A DNA stretch of 64,000 bases, taken from Microbulbifer sp. A4B17. GTDB lineage: Bacteria > Pseudomonadota > Gammaproteobacteria > Pseudomonadales > Cellvibrionaceae. The notes beneath the pieces are model-generated. The model did not search any database, had not been told where the DNA came from, and saw only the letters and a program-made list of their open reading frames with translations. The position numbers and the translations under genes were made by a program. The DNA is taken from positions 2,304,501 to 2,368,500 of the forward strand of contig NZ_CP029064.1 of assembly GCF_003076275.1 (NCBI RefSeq). The letters are read 5' to 3'. Of this stretch, positions 9,068 to 15,950 are shown in pieces (the stretch's first letter is position 1; each line of letters begins with the position of its first letter).

Positions 9068-9079
9068 TGGAGATAATGG

Positions 9080-9988
9080 GTGGATACAAATGGGGTCAGG
9101 CTATTTGTGCTAGCCGCTGAAATGCTCAATATCAGTTCTGCTGGGAGAAGGCTGGGCTTGGCTCCGTCGGTAGCCAGTGCAAGGCTATCCAAGCTTGAGG
9201 TTCAGTTGGGCGCAGATCTTTTTCATCGATCTACCCGGAAGGTTTCACTGTCAATTGAAGGGGAGGAGTTTCTGCCCTTTGCCAGGGAGATTATCGCCCA
9301 GGAGAACGCTGCCTATGCAGCCTTGGGGTATGGGAATTCTGTTGTGAGCGGGACTTTGAGGTTTGCGGCTTCGAGCACCTTTGTTCAACGTTTTATAGCG
9401 CCTATCCTGCCTGAATTCCTGGAAAGGTACCCTGGCGTCAATGTTGAGCTGAAGCTCTCAGACACACAAGTCAGCCTTATCGAGGGTGGCTTTGATTTGG
9501 CGCTTCGCAATTATGCGGTTGAAGATAGCAGTTTAATTGGTAGGAAGCTTGCGGATGACAAGCGAGTTCTATGCGCTTCTCCCAGTTATTTGAAAAAATA
9601 TGGTGTTCCCGAAAAGCCGGAAGACCTAGTTGCGCATCAGCTTTTGGCCTTTATCAATTCAAAACCCAGGAAACTCATATCTGCGAGCGATCAGACTACT
9701 TATCAATTCCCACCTTCAAACAGCAAATCTCGAGTGACTTGTGATGATGGTGCCAGCATGCGTATCGCTGCAAAAGCAGGGGTGGGAATTTGCATGAGTT
9801 CTATCTGGAATATCCAGGCAGAAATTTTGCAGGGTTCCCTGGTTAGAGTGCTGCCTGGATATTATATAGATGATCAATCGGCCATTTGGCTCGTATACCC
9901 AAAGTCCAATGTTCTGACATCTAAAGTGCGAGTATTTATTGACTACCTGATTGAGAAAATCGGGAGCCCTCCGATCTGGGAGCATTAG
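9080..9988 (+). CDS. LysR-family transcriptional regulator
   Basis: A 302-residue LysR regulator: winged HTH at residues 1-60 (SSAGRRLGLAPSVASARLSKLE is the recognition region in two parts) and a periplasmic-binding-like effector domain from about residue 90 to the end. The family relatives closest in style are AaeR/CrgA-type proteins. Start GTG 9080 has GGAG 9 bases upstream; no ATG fits. It is divergent from the small ORF/LLM/SDR/crotonase/MDR set, the usual layout for a LysR regulator with its target operon, and a perfect palindrome lies just before its start. The inducer is unknown, probably a small aromatic or carbonyl compound that the operon handles. Confidence 0.92.
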   Translation: MDTNGVRLFVLAAEMLNISSAGRRLGLAPSVASARLSKLEVQLGADLFHRSTRKVSLSIEGEEFLPFAREIIAQENAAYAALGYGNSVVSGTLRFAASSTFVQRFIAPILPEFLERYPGVNVELKLSDTQVSLIEGGFDLALRNYAVEDSSLIGRKLADDKRVLCASPSYLKKYGVPEKPEDLVAHQLLAFINSKPRKLISASDQTTYQFPPSNSKSRVTCDDGASMRIAAKAGVGICMSSIWNIQAEILQGSLVRVLPGYYIDDQSAIWLVYPKSNVLTSKVRVFIDYLIEKIGSPPIWEH

Positions 9989-10098
9989 ATTTTTCGCTTA
10001 AAGCAATGAAGCTAATTAATACTCGGCATGATTGCTTGTTCTTCAGCTCTTTTTTCTTGGTGTCATTCGGGTTGAGGGTTAGTGGAATAGATTTAAGA

Positions 10099-10842
10099 CT
10101 AGCTTAATAAGTCTTTTCCTATCCTTTCGCAAATTTCTTCCAAGTAAAAATCTCCTTGTTTTTCGAGCCCCCTGGAAAGTTTTAATAGGGAGTCTGGATA
10201 CTGTTCTATATAGTTTTGCTTAATAATACTGTCTCTTTCCTTAAATCGTTCATACCAGGAATTTAGTTTCTTGAAGCGGCGTGGGAGTCTTACGTCATAA
10301 AACTCATCTAGGAACATAATTAACGGGAAGGTGACGCAATCGGCAATGGTGGGGGAGTTTCCATAAATAAATTCATGATTTTCATTGATGGCTGTTTCCA
10401 AAACATCCAGTCGTTTGATGAAATGGTAGGCTCCACTATATCCGGCATCTTTAAACTGCAGTTCTCGCTCTTGAAATACCGGGCTGATGTTATGGTTCCA
10501 AATTGCCAGAATCGTATTTGCTTCATCTGCCATCGTGGTTAACCTGATAACGTTGGCATAGTCGATCGCATTTTCCCCGATCATGCTTGGATTTGGGAAC
10601 ACTTTCTCCAGGTAGTGGATGATTGCGAGGGATTCTGTAATTGAATTTTCATTATTTATTTTAAGGATTGGAAGTTTGCCATAGGGATTCAGTTCCAGTA
10701 CCTCCGGCGGGGGCCATTTTTTCTCGACTTTTGGGTCATACTCCCTTGACTTGATATCCAGCTTCTTCTCTGCGAGGTAGATATGTATCCTGCGTGGATA
10801 GAGTGCCCAGGAAAAGTTATATATCTCTAAATTGTCTGTCAT
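10099..10842 (-). CDS. glutathione S-transferase family protein
   Basis: A 247-residue GST: thioredoxin-like N-terminal domain with NPYGKLPILKI and the gamma-glutamyl-binding SITESLAIIHYLE (about residues 52-75), then an all-helical C-terminal domain with the NADCVTF-like sequence TIADCVTFPLIMFLDE near 160. ATG 10842 is chosen because AGGTG stands 6 bases upstream; ATG 10848 and GTG 10851 are in the same frame but overlap that site. It is convergent with the LysR gene and transcribed alone. A large near-perfect inverted repeat lies 60-110 bases upstream of it. Role probably detoxification or isomerisation of an electrophile. Confidence 0.87.
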   Translation of the reverse strand: MTDNLEIYNFSWALYPRRIHIYLAEKKLDIKSREYDPKVEKKWPPPEVLELNPYGKLPILKINNENSITESLAIIHYLEKVFPNPSMIGENAIDYANVIRLTTMADEANTILAIWNHNISPVFQERELQFKDAGYSGAYHFIKRLDVLETAINENHEFIYGNSPTIADCVTFPLIMFLDEFYDVRLPRRFKKLNSWYERFKERDSIIKQNYIEQYPDSLLKLSRGLEKQGDFYLEEICERIGKDLLS

Positions 10843-10902
10843 TTCCATCACCTTTGGTAACGTGAAGGGTCAAAGCCCATCCTTGAAAACCCAACTTATA
10901 GG

Positions 10903-10950
10903 AACATTAAAAGTTACATGAGTTTACACTCTCATGCAACTTTTAATGTT
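10903..10950. promoter_or_regulatory. 20-bp inverted repeat over the probable GST promoter
   Basis: Arms AACATTAAAAGTTACATGAG (10903-10922) and its complement at 10931-10950 match at 19 of 20 positions around an 8-base spacer. On the leftward strand a -35-like TTGCAT and a -10-like TAACTT separated by 17 bases fall inside the repeat, 60-110 bases before the GST start. A repressor operator is the likeliest reading; the lack of a T tract argues against a terminator. Confidence 0.45.
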
Positions 10951-11510
10951 ACGTAATGGCATTTGCCTTTACAATGAGAAGAACTACCGGACAGGTGCTC
11001 GTGGTTTGGAGTGAGTTCAATGCTAAATCAAGCAATCCAGGCACTTCATTTTTCTAGATTTCTGTAGCTGAATTTAAAAGACCAAAATCTAAAAACCTAT
11101 GCCCAAATTCTAAAGGCGTGAAGCTGGATTCCATGTAACTTATAGATTGAGCTGACAGGAGAGCCTGGAACCTTGGCCGCATACCTGAACGCACAGGATA
11201 GAGCATCTTAAGAGTCAGAAGCTCTAAGCAAGATTGGTTTTTAGCAGCACGTAAGTCTGGTTCAGTTTGAGTTCATGAATATCAATCTATAAACAGATGC
11301 GGGTTAAAAAGGTGATCAGGAATTTTAGAGCCTGGGCTTTCAGCAGCGGTAATCAGAGATTAAATATTAAAGTGGTGCCAGATTAAATTCCTGGGATTTT
11401 ACCCATCTATCCATTAATTAAACACTGGCCCCAAAAGTTTATCCGGCGACTTACGTTTGTGAGACTTAATTAAACACAAGGGTAAGCACCCAAAAACAGG
11501 AAGTTGACAT
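10951..11510. other. 560-base stretch without a supported gene
   Basis: No ORF with a ribosome site and coding character is seen. It contains two copies of TTAATTAAACAC (about 11414-11425 and 11466-11477) flanking a CCCCAAAAG segment, and the last 40 bases hold the ribosome site AGGAAG of the following toxin fragment. It may be debris of a transferred element. Confidence 0.4.
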
Positions 11511-11729
11511 ATGGATCTTATATTTAACAATGCTGCATTGCGCCAAAACCTTATAGGCTGCCCGGCAACTCATGCTGATGCATTTAAGGCAACGGCTTCC
11601 TCTCACCGTTGCGTTATCATCGTTCGCGCAACAGGGCCAACATGCACACAGTTACTTGAGCAGGGATATGACACAAAAGGCTTTAGGATTCATGGGAAGT
11701 CCTGTGATTGGGGGCGGTCACCGGCGTAA
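11511..11729 (+). pseudogene. truncated CyaA/ExoY-type (anthrax toxin-like) adenylate cyclase domain
   Basis: A 72-residue ORF with a good ribosome site (AGGAAG, 7 bases before ATG 11511). Its sequence from residue 33 to 68 follows the first conserved block of the CyaA/edema factor/ExoY catalytic domain: an Arg in IIVRATGP, TQLLEQGY, DTKGFRIHGKS and CDWG, with the two Lys residues corresponding to K58 and K65 of Bordetella CyaA. The match stops at DWG and the frame ends four codons later, so the rest of the roughly 250-residue cyclase core, including the metal-binding and nucleotide-binding parts, is missing. It is therefore a remnant with no expected activity. The identification is from memory of the family motif. 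Confidence 0.6.
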
Positions 11730-11780
11730 GTTTATGGGGTTCTATTTTCAATTTTACTCACTGATGGAAGGAAATATCTT

Positions 11781-12365
11781 ATGACTGAGGCAGAAAAAAG
11801 ACAGAGAGCGAGAAGGCGCTGGGTGCATTTGCGTTCCACATTTAGAACTCTGGGGCTTTTAGGTCGCTCTAAAGGTGCAAAAATGGTGGCTGCTCCCTAT
11901 TGGCCAGAGGTTCATCACCCCAATCATCAGGCGACACATGGCCGAAATGGTAATGTTCGGTATCTCTCTGCCCGGGATAGACAGAAACATCTGGTCACTT
12001 TTACAGGGAACTCACTTGTTATTCCTCAGCAGAGAAGGTTTGAATTGGGCATTCTGCAAAATACTGCAGGAAATATTATTTTTGTGGTGGATACGCAGAG
12101 GAATTTTTATGTTGGAAGGAAAAATTTAGGTAGATTCCATCATTCTTCATTTATGGCTGGTCAGCCGGTGCTAGGTGCGGGAACTATTGTACTGGGTGCA
12201 GGATATCAAATACTTGAGGTAAACAACCATAGTGGTCACTATCGACCAGGTGCACTGGAAATGAAAAAAGTAGCTCTCGCAATAAGCTCTCTGGGGGGGA
12301 TCTTAACCAGATACCTTTTCGCGTTTCAGGGGCCGGTCCCGATGTTGTTTACGGTACAGGATTAG
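11781..12365 (+). CDS. protein with plant IQM-like C-terminal domain, frameshifted near its end
   Basis: A 194-residue ORF with ribosome site AAGGA 9 bases before ATG 11781. A very basic N-terminus (KRQRARRRWVHLRS) precedes a domain at about residues 95-165 with FVVDTQRNFYVG, KNLGRFHHSSFMAG, PVLGAG and NNHSGHYRPG. This set of motifs is what I recall from the C-terminal part of plant calmodulin-binding IQM proteins, also present in some bacterial and fungal toxin-like proteins. A run of seven G at 12293-12299 breaks the frame: with one more G the protein would continue DLNQIPFRVSGAG and stop at 12388, a more family-like ending than the present one. It may be the companion of the cyclase fragment just upstream. 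Function unknown. Confidence 0.55.
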   Translation: MTEAEKRQRARRRWVHLRSTFRTLGLLGRSKGAKMVAAPYWPEVHHPNHQATHGRNGNVRYLSARDRQKHLVTFTGNSLVIPQQRRFELGILQNTAGNIIFVVDTQRNFYVGRKNLGRFHHSSFMAGQPVLGAGTIVLGAGYQILEVNNHSGHYRPGALEMKKVALAISSLGGILTRYLFAFQGPVPMLFTVQD

Positions 12366-12388
12366 CGCTTCTTGACGCAGCAATATAG

Positions 12389-12893
12389 GTAGCCAAGTTG
12401 GTATTTTTGGTAGGGGGGCGTCGAAGTTAGTGAGGACTTGAACAAGCTCGGCATCTCTTACTTGTGATTTTTTGGTGAGTTGAAGGGAAAACTCAAAATG
12501 CTTTCAAAGAATGATCTACTTCTGATTGATAGCTACCTTCAAAATTCAGTAGGGGTGACAGGTTGGTGAGAGAGTGCTCATATCCAAAGGTGTAGAAGAG
12601 AAGGTATCAATGTCACTCTGGCGGAGGGCTGGGTAATGAACACCCCGCCCATGATAAGCCCGACCGCTTGGGGCAAGGCTACAGTGGGTATGTACCTCGC
12701 GACTGGCACTTTGGTCAGTGGATTGTCCCATCTTGGTATAATGCGTAATCAGTGAACTATTTCAAATGACAGTGGCCACTTAAAAGCGGCCACTGTTATC
12801 AAAATCACTTAATTGCACCATGGCTGAAAACTTTCTAAATGGCTTATTTGAGCTATATCTATTCATTGACAGAAGGTTGGATTTGAGTGGTTC
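12389..12893. other. 500-base stretch without a supported gene
   Basis: Neither strand shows a convincing coding region. A 61-codon leftward ORF at 12546-12731 has no ribosome site and low-complexity content. This could be residue of the same transferred piece as the toxin fragments before it. Confidence 0.4.
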
Positions 12894-13313
12894 TTATCTT
12901 CGCTTGCTGTAGTTGCGTTCCAATATTTCCTGGCGAGCTTTCTCTTCAAAGGAAAGTTCTGCAGTGGGTCTTATTAGTAGGCGTCGCAGGCCAATAGGGT
13001 CACCGCTGATTTCACAGTAACCGTAACTACCATCTTTTATTTTCTCCAGAGCTCGCTGGATCTTTCGCAACAAAAGGTTCTTTCGTCCGGTAAAGCGCAG
13101 GCGTTGCTGGTTCTCCTGTTCGGCGGCTGCTCGGTCCAGGTCATCCGCCAAGGCTAGCTTAGTAGTAGCAATTGCTTGTTGCCCTTGTTCGACTTCGGTC
13201 AAAAGGTCACTTTTAAGCTCCAAAAGATACTCCTGGAAGAACGATAATTGCTTTTCGTTCATATAGTCTGAGGCGGGCATACCCAGTAGTTCCTGTTCAC
13301 TGATCTGTGGCAT
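12894..13313 (-). CDS. dksA2: DksA2-like RNA polymerase-binding factor lacking the zinc finger
   Basis: A 139-residue DksA/TraR protein that by family binds the RNA polymerase secondary channel and works with ppGpp at rRNA and stress promoters. The coiled-coil tip motif DxxDxA is present as DDLDRA near residue 57. Of the four zinc Cys residues of DksA only one remains (YGYCEISG, Cys100); the others are Ser, Ser and Glu-type residues (ELSFEEKA). This fits the zinc-independent DksA2 of Pseudomonas aeruginosa, which replaces DksA under zinc limitation and is Zur-controlled. A palindromic Zur-type site lies 50 bases upstream, shared with the divergent merC/zrgA/zur/COG0523 set. Confidence 0.88.
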   Translation of the reverse strand: MPQISEQELLGMPASDYMNEKQLSFFQEYLLELKSDLLTEVEQGQQAIATTKLALADDLDRAAAEQENQQRLRFTGRKNLLLRKIQRALEKIKDGSYGYCEISGDPIGLRRLLIRPTAELSFEEKARQEILERNYSKRR

Positions 13314-13362
13314 TTCATGAATCCTAGTCGTATTGCTCTAGTTGACTTGAAATCTTATATTT

Positions 13363-13379
13363 ATGATATAACATATCAT
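13363..13379. promoter_or_regulatory. predicted Zur box between dksA2 and the zinc operon
   Basis: ATGATATAACATATCAT, seven-base arms around a three-base centre, close to the gammaproteobacterial Zur consensus TGTTATAATATAACA. It is centred in the 123-base gap between dksA2 and the divergent merC-like gene, so one site could repress both. A very similar site recurs at 23757. Confidence 0.7.
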
Positions 13380-13436
13380 CATGTTGTTTGAAGCGTGCTT
13401 ATTTGTCTTGGTTGCTCGAAGATTAAAAGGATTATC

Positions 13437-13799
13437 GTGAGAGATACTTTAGGAATTTTGGCTTCTGGTCTCTGCCTGCTGCACTGTCTTTTAACCCCCT
13501 TACTACCGCTTCTGGGTGGTTTGGGGATATTGGGTGCATTTCAGGAAGACCAGTTTCTCCACTTACTTCTGCTCGTACCGGTTGTGACATTGGCATTGGC
13601 CAGTTTCCCAACCTCCTGCCGACGCCATCAACGCTATGCGGTAATGATTGTGGGGTTCTCCGGGGCGCTGCTATTGGTTGGTGCGCTTTACCTTGAAGGG
13701 CCTTGGGAGCTGGTTGCCAGTGTTCTTGGTGCTGGCCTATTGATCATCGCCCACTGGGTAAACCAGCGCTTGATGTATCGGGTCGCTCTGGTTGATTAG
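13437..13799 (+). CDS. MerC-domain small membrane protein
   Basis: A 120-residue inner-membrane protein with four hydrophobic helices. The N-terminal RDTLGILASGLCLLHC carries the Cys-His metal motif of MerC-type mercury transporters and their zinc-related cousins; TSCRRHQR lies in the loop after the second helix. GTG 13437 has AAGGA 5 bases upstream and gives the usual family start; a GTG at 13395 would add 14 residues without a site. First gene of a four-gene rightward operon with zrgA, zur and the COG0523 GTPase, under the predicted Zur box. No mer operon is present, so a zinc-related role is more likely than mercury. Confidence 0.8.
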   Translation: MRDTLGILASGLCLLHCLLTPLLPLLGGLGILGAFQEDQFLHLLLLVPVVTLALASFPTSCRRHQRYAVMIVGFSGALLLVGALYLEGPWELVASVLGAGLLIIAHWVNQRLMYRVALVD

Positions 13800-13805
13800 G
13801 TGGGG

Positions 13806-14318
13806 ATGATGAAGTTCACTGGAATTCTGCTGATTGCTTTGTCCCTGGCTTGTCCAGCTGTTGGAGATATGGGAAGTCATGTCCACGGTAAGGCCATGAT
13901 GTACCTGGTGGCTGACGCAGATAAAATCCGCATCGAGCTGGAGTCACCTTCAGCCAACTTGGTGGGGTTTGAGCATGCGCCACGTACCGGTGTTCAAAAA
14001 CAACTGTTGGAACAGGTATCGCGCGAACTATCTGAGCCTGAGCTTTTCCTGGAGTTTATCGGTACCCAGTGCCAGCCCCTAAGTGTGGAAGTTGAGGCGC
14101 CATATAGCGCAGAAGTTAACAGTGACAGCTCAGTGCACAGCGGTTTCCATGCTAGTTATGAATTCAAGTGTGATAATCTGGCACGCTTCAACAGCGTCAT
14201 TGTTACCCTGTTTGAGAGGTTTCCCGGTATTCATGGGATTGCAGTGCAATGGATCAGCTCCGGTCGTCAGGGAGCTGAACTGCTCACTGGTAAAGATAAC
14301 GAACTGCAAATGAAATAG
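13806..14318 (+). CDS. zrgA: DUF2796 (ZrgA-like) periplasmic zinc-uptake protein
   Basis: A 170-residue exported protein: signal peptide to about residue 20 (SLACPAVGD), then HVHGKA, and the strongly conserved IELESPSANLVGFEHAP near residue 45, which identifies DUF2796. The Vibrio cholerae member ZrgA is the periplasmic part of a Zur-regulated zinc ABC uptake system. The usual His-rich spacer is short or missing here. ATG 13806 follows the merC stop by six bases with AGGTGG as ribosome site; ATG 13809 is equally possible. The ABC ATPase, permease and DUF3299 lipoprotein that would complete the system lie 13 kb away in this window. Confidence 0.85.
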   Translation: MMKFTGILLIALSLACPAVGDMGSHVHGKAMMYLVADADKIRIELESPSANLVGFEHAPRTGVQKQLLEQVSRELSEPELFLEFIGTQCQPLSVEVEAPYSAEVNSDSSVHSGFHASYEFKCDNLARFNSVIVTLFERFPGIHGIAVQWISSGRQGAELLTGKDNELQMK

Positions 14319-14321
14319 GCT

Positions 14322-14789
14322 ATGAAAGCATCCCAAATCAAACAGACTCTGAGTGTAGCGGAACAAACCTGCCGCAGCTCAGGCGCTCGCCTGACTGAAA
14401 AGCGCAAGAACGTGCTTACCGTGTTGTTGCGGTCAAAAACCCCACTCTCTGCCTACGAAATAGCGGAGCATTACAACAGTGACTTCGGCGACTCAATTCC
14501 CGCCATGTCAGTGTACCGAATGCTGGACTTCCTGGCTGCAGAGAACCTGGTTCACAAGCTCAATTCAGAAAACAAGTACCTGGCCTGTGCTCATATTGCC
14601 TGTGACCACAGCCACCAGACTCCACAGTTTTTAATCTGCAATCGCTGCAGCAAAGTGCGGGAAATCGGTATTAGGCCCGAAGTCATTGATGCATTGCGCG
14701 ATACGGTTGAAAGTGCTGGATATCATCTCCAGACATCCCAATTGGAGCTGGATTGTGTTTGTGATGAGTGCAGCCGGGATGCAGCTTAG
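14322..14789 (+). CDS. zur: Zur, zinc-responsive Fur-family repressor
   Basis: A 155-residue Fur-family regulator. N-terminal winged HTH (residues 10-85) with LTEKRKNVL and the recognition part AMSVYRMLDFL; C-terminal dimerisation domain with the structural zinc site CNRCSK near residue 104 and CVCDEC near 146, and HIACDHSH as likely regulatory zinc ligands. Its position between zrgA and a COG0523 GTPase, in an operon beside dksA2, marks it as Zur and not Fur or PerR. With zinc bound it would repress the sets preceded by TGATAT-type palindromes. The stop TAG shares its last base with the GTG start of the next gene, so translation is coupled. Confidence 0.9.
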   Translation: MKASQIKQTLSVAEQTCRSSGARLTEKRKNVLTVLLRSKTPLSAYEIAEHYNSDFGDSIPAMSVYRMLDFLAAENLVHKLNSENKYLACAHIACDHSHQTPQFLICNRCSKVREIGIRPEVIDALRDTVESAGYHLQTSQLELDCVCDECSRDAA

Positions 14790-15829
14790 TGGTAGCTAGT
14801 CAGTTAATACGCGGGGTACCTGCCAACGTTATCACCGGTTTTCTGGGCGTCGGCAAGACAACAGCCATCCGGCATCTTCTGGAAAGTAAGCCAGCTGATG
14901 AGCGCTGGGCTGTTCTGGTCAATGAGTTTGGAGAAGTGGGCGTTGACGGCGCGCTTTTTGAACCGGACCAGGAAGGCAATATTTATATTCGGGAGGTGCC
15001 CGGCGGCTGCATGTGCTGTGCGGCAGGCTTGCCGATGCAGGTTGCTTTAAACCAGTTACTGGCTAAGGCCAGGCCCCATCGATTAATAATTGAGCCGACG
15101 GGCCTGGGGCACCCTAGAGAGGTGCTGGCGGCTTTGTCTGATGCAGTGCGCGGCGGTGTGTTGGACCTTCGCGGTACGCTAACTTTGGTCGATGCTCGTT
15201 GTATTGAAGACGACCGCTACTTACGCAGTGAGACTTTTCGTCAGCAGTTGGAAGTTGCTGACCTTGTCGTTGCCAATAAATCTGATCTATACGGTCCTGA
15301 AGACTTGCAGAATCTTCAGCGTTTTCTGTCATTCCTTGGTGAGGGTACGGAAAAACCTCTACAGGTAGTGGAGCAGGGGCGTATCGAACTAGATTGGCTG
15401 CAACTCCCCTGTAGTTTCCAGGTCTCTTCGGGGAGTGACCACCATCATGCGGTAATTCAGGCAGTAGATGAAGTTGAGTTATTGCCGGAGTGTGGTTATC
15501 TCCGCTCAGAGAATAGCGGAGAGGGATATTACAGTTGTGGCTGGCGTTTTAGCCCTGAATTTGTATTTGACTATGATGCGCTCTTTTCACTATTCAGCGG
15601 CACTGACGCTGAGAGAATCAAGGGCGTATTTATTACCGAGCAAGGCGTATTTGGATTTAATAAGGCTGACAAAGTGCTCACAGTACTGGAACTGGATGAC
15701 ACATTGGAAAGCCGGGTGGAGGTGATTAACCAGGTACACTTGGATTGGGGGGCGATGGAGGGCTCCTGGATTGCTGCCCAGGCGGATAATCAGGATACCG
15801 AAACAAAAATATTTTATGAATCCAGATAA
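14789..15829 (+). CDS. COG0523 (CobW/ZigA-like) metal-chaperone GTPase
   Basis: A G3E-family GTPase with Walker A GFLGVGKTT near residue 17, the metal-binding GGCMCC motif near 72 and NKSDLYG (NKxD) near 162, followed by a CobW C-terminal domain with a His-containing stretch (SDHHHAV). COG0523 proteins induced by zinc starvation are thought to deliver or ration zinc to client enzymes. GTG 14789 overlaps the zur stop by one base; GTG 14768 in the same frame would add seven residues. As last gene of the merC-zrgA-zur operon and a neighbour of dksA2, it matches the zinc-limitation cluster of Pseudomonas. It is followed by a hairpin terminator. Confidence 0.88.
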   Translation: MVASQLIRGVPANVITGFLGVGKTTAIRHLLESKPADERWAVLVNEFGEVGVDGALFEPDQEGNIYIREVPGGCMCCAAGLPMQVALNQLLAKARPHRLIIEPTGLGHPREVLAALSDAVRGGVLDLRGTLTLVDARCIEDDRYLRSETFRQQLEVADLVVANKSDLYGPEDLQNLQRFLSFLGEGTEKPLQVVEQGRIELDWLQLPCSFQVSSGSDHHHAVIQAVDEVELLPECGYLRSENSGEGYYSCGWRFSPEFVFDYDALFSLFSGTDAERIKGVFITEQGVFGFNKADKVLTVLELDDTLESRVEVINQVHLDWGAMEGSWIAAQADNQDTETKIFYESR

Positions 15830-15835
15830 TTATTA

Positions 15836-15870
15836 GGCCAGATATTCAAATCTGGCCTGGCTTATTAAGA
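15836..15870 (+). terminator. intrinsic terminator of the zur operon
   Basis: Inverted repeat GGCCAGAT / ATCTGGCC (15836-15857) with a six-base loop, followed by CTTATTAAGAATTTTT. It lies 7 bases past the GTPase stop. Confidence 0.75.
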
Positions 15871-15950
15871 ATTTTTGCAAAGACCCGGTCATTTTTTCGA
15901 GGCCGTATTCCGTAAAGTTTTAATCTGACGTAAATCTCTGAAGTAAACCA

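Noticed and set aside
8833..9192. 119-codon leftward ORF from 9192 across the LysR start
   Set aside because: The upstream part overlaps the LysR gene and its operator and has no ribosome site. Only the last 37 codons have a proper start, and these are listed.
12546..12731. 61-codon leftward ORF, considered as transposase debris
   Set aside because: No transposase motif such as DDE signature residues or HSDxG; no start signal.
15890..15950. TATTCCGTAAAG sequence resembling the MITE end
   Set aside because: Only nine bases match, there is no partner repeat nearby and no target duplication.
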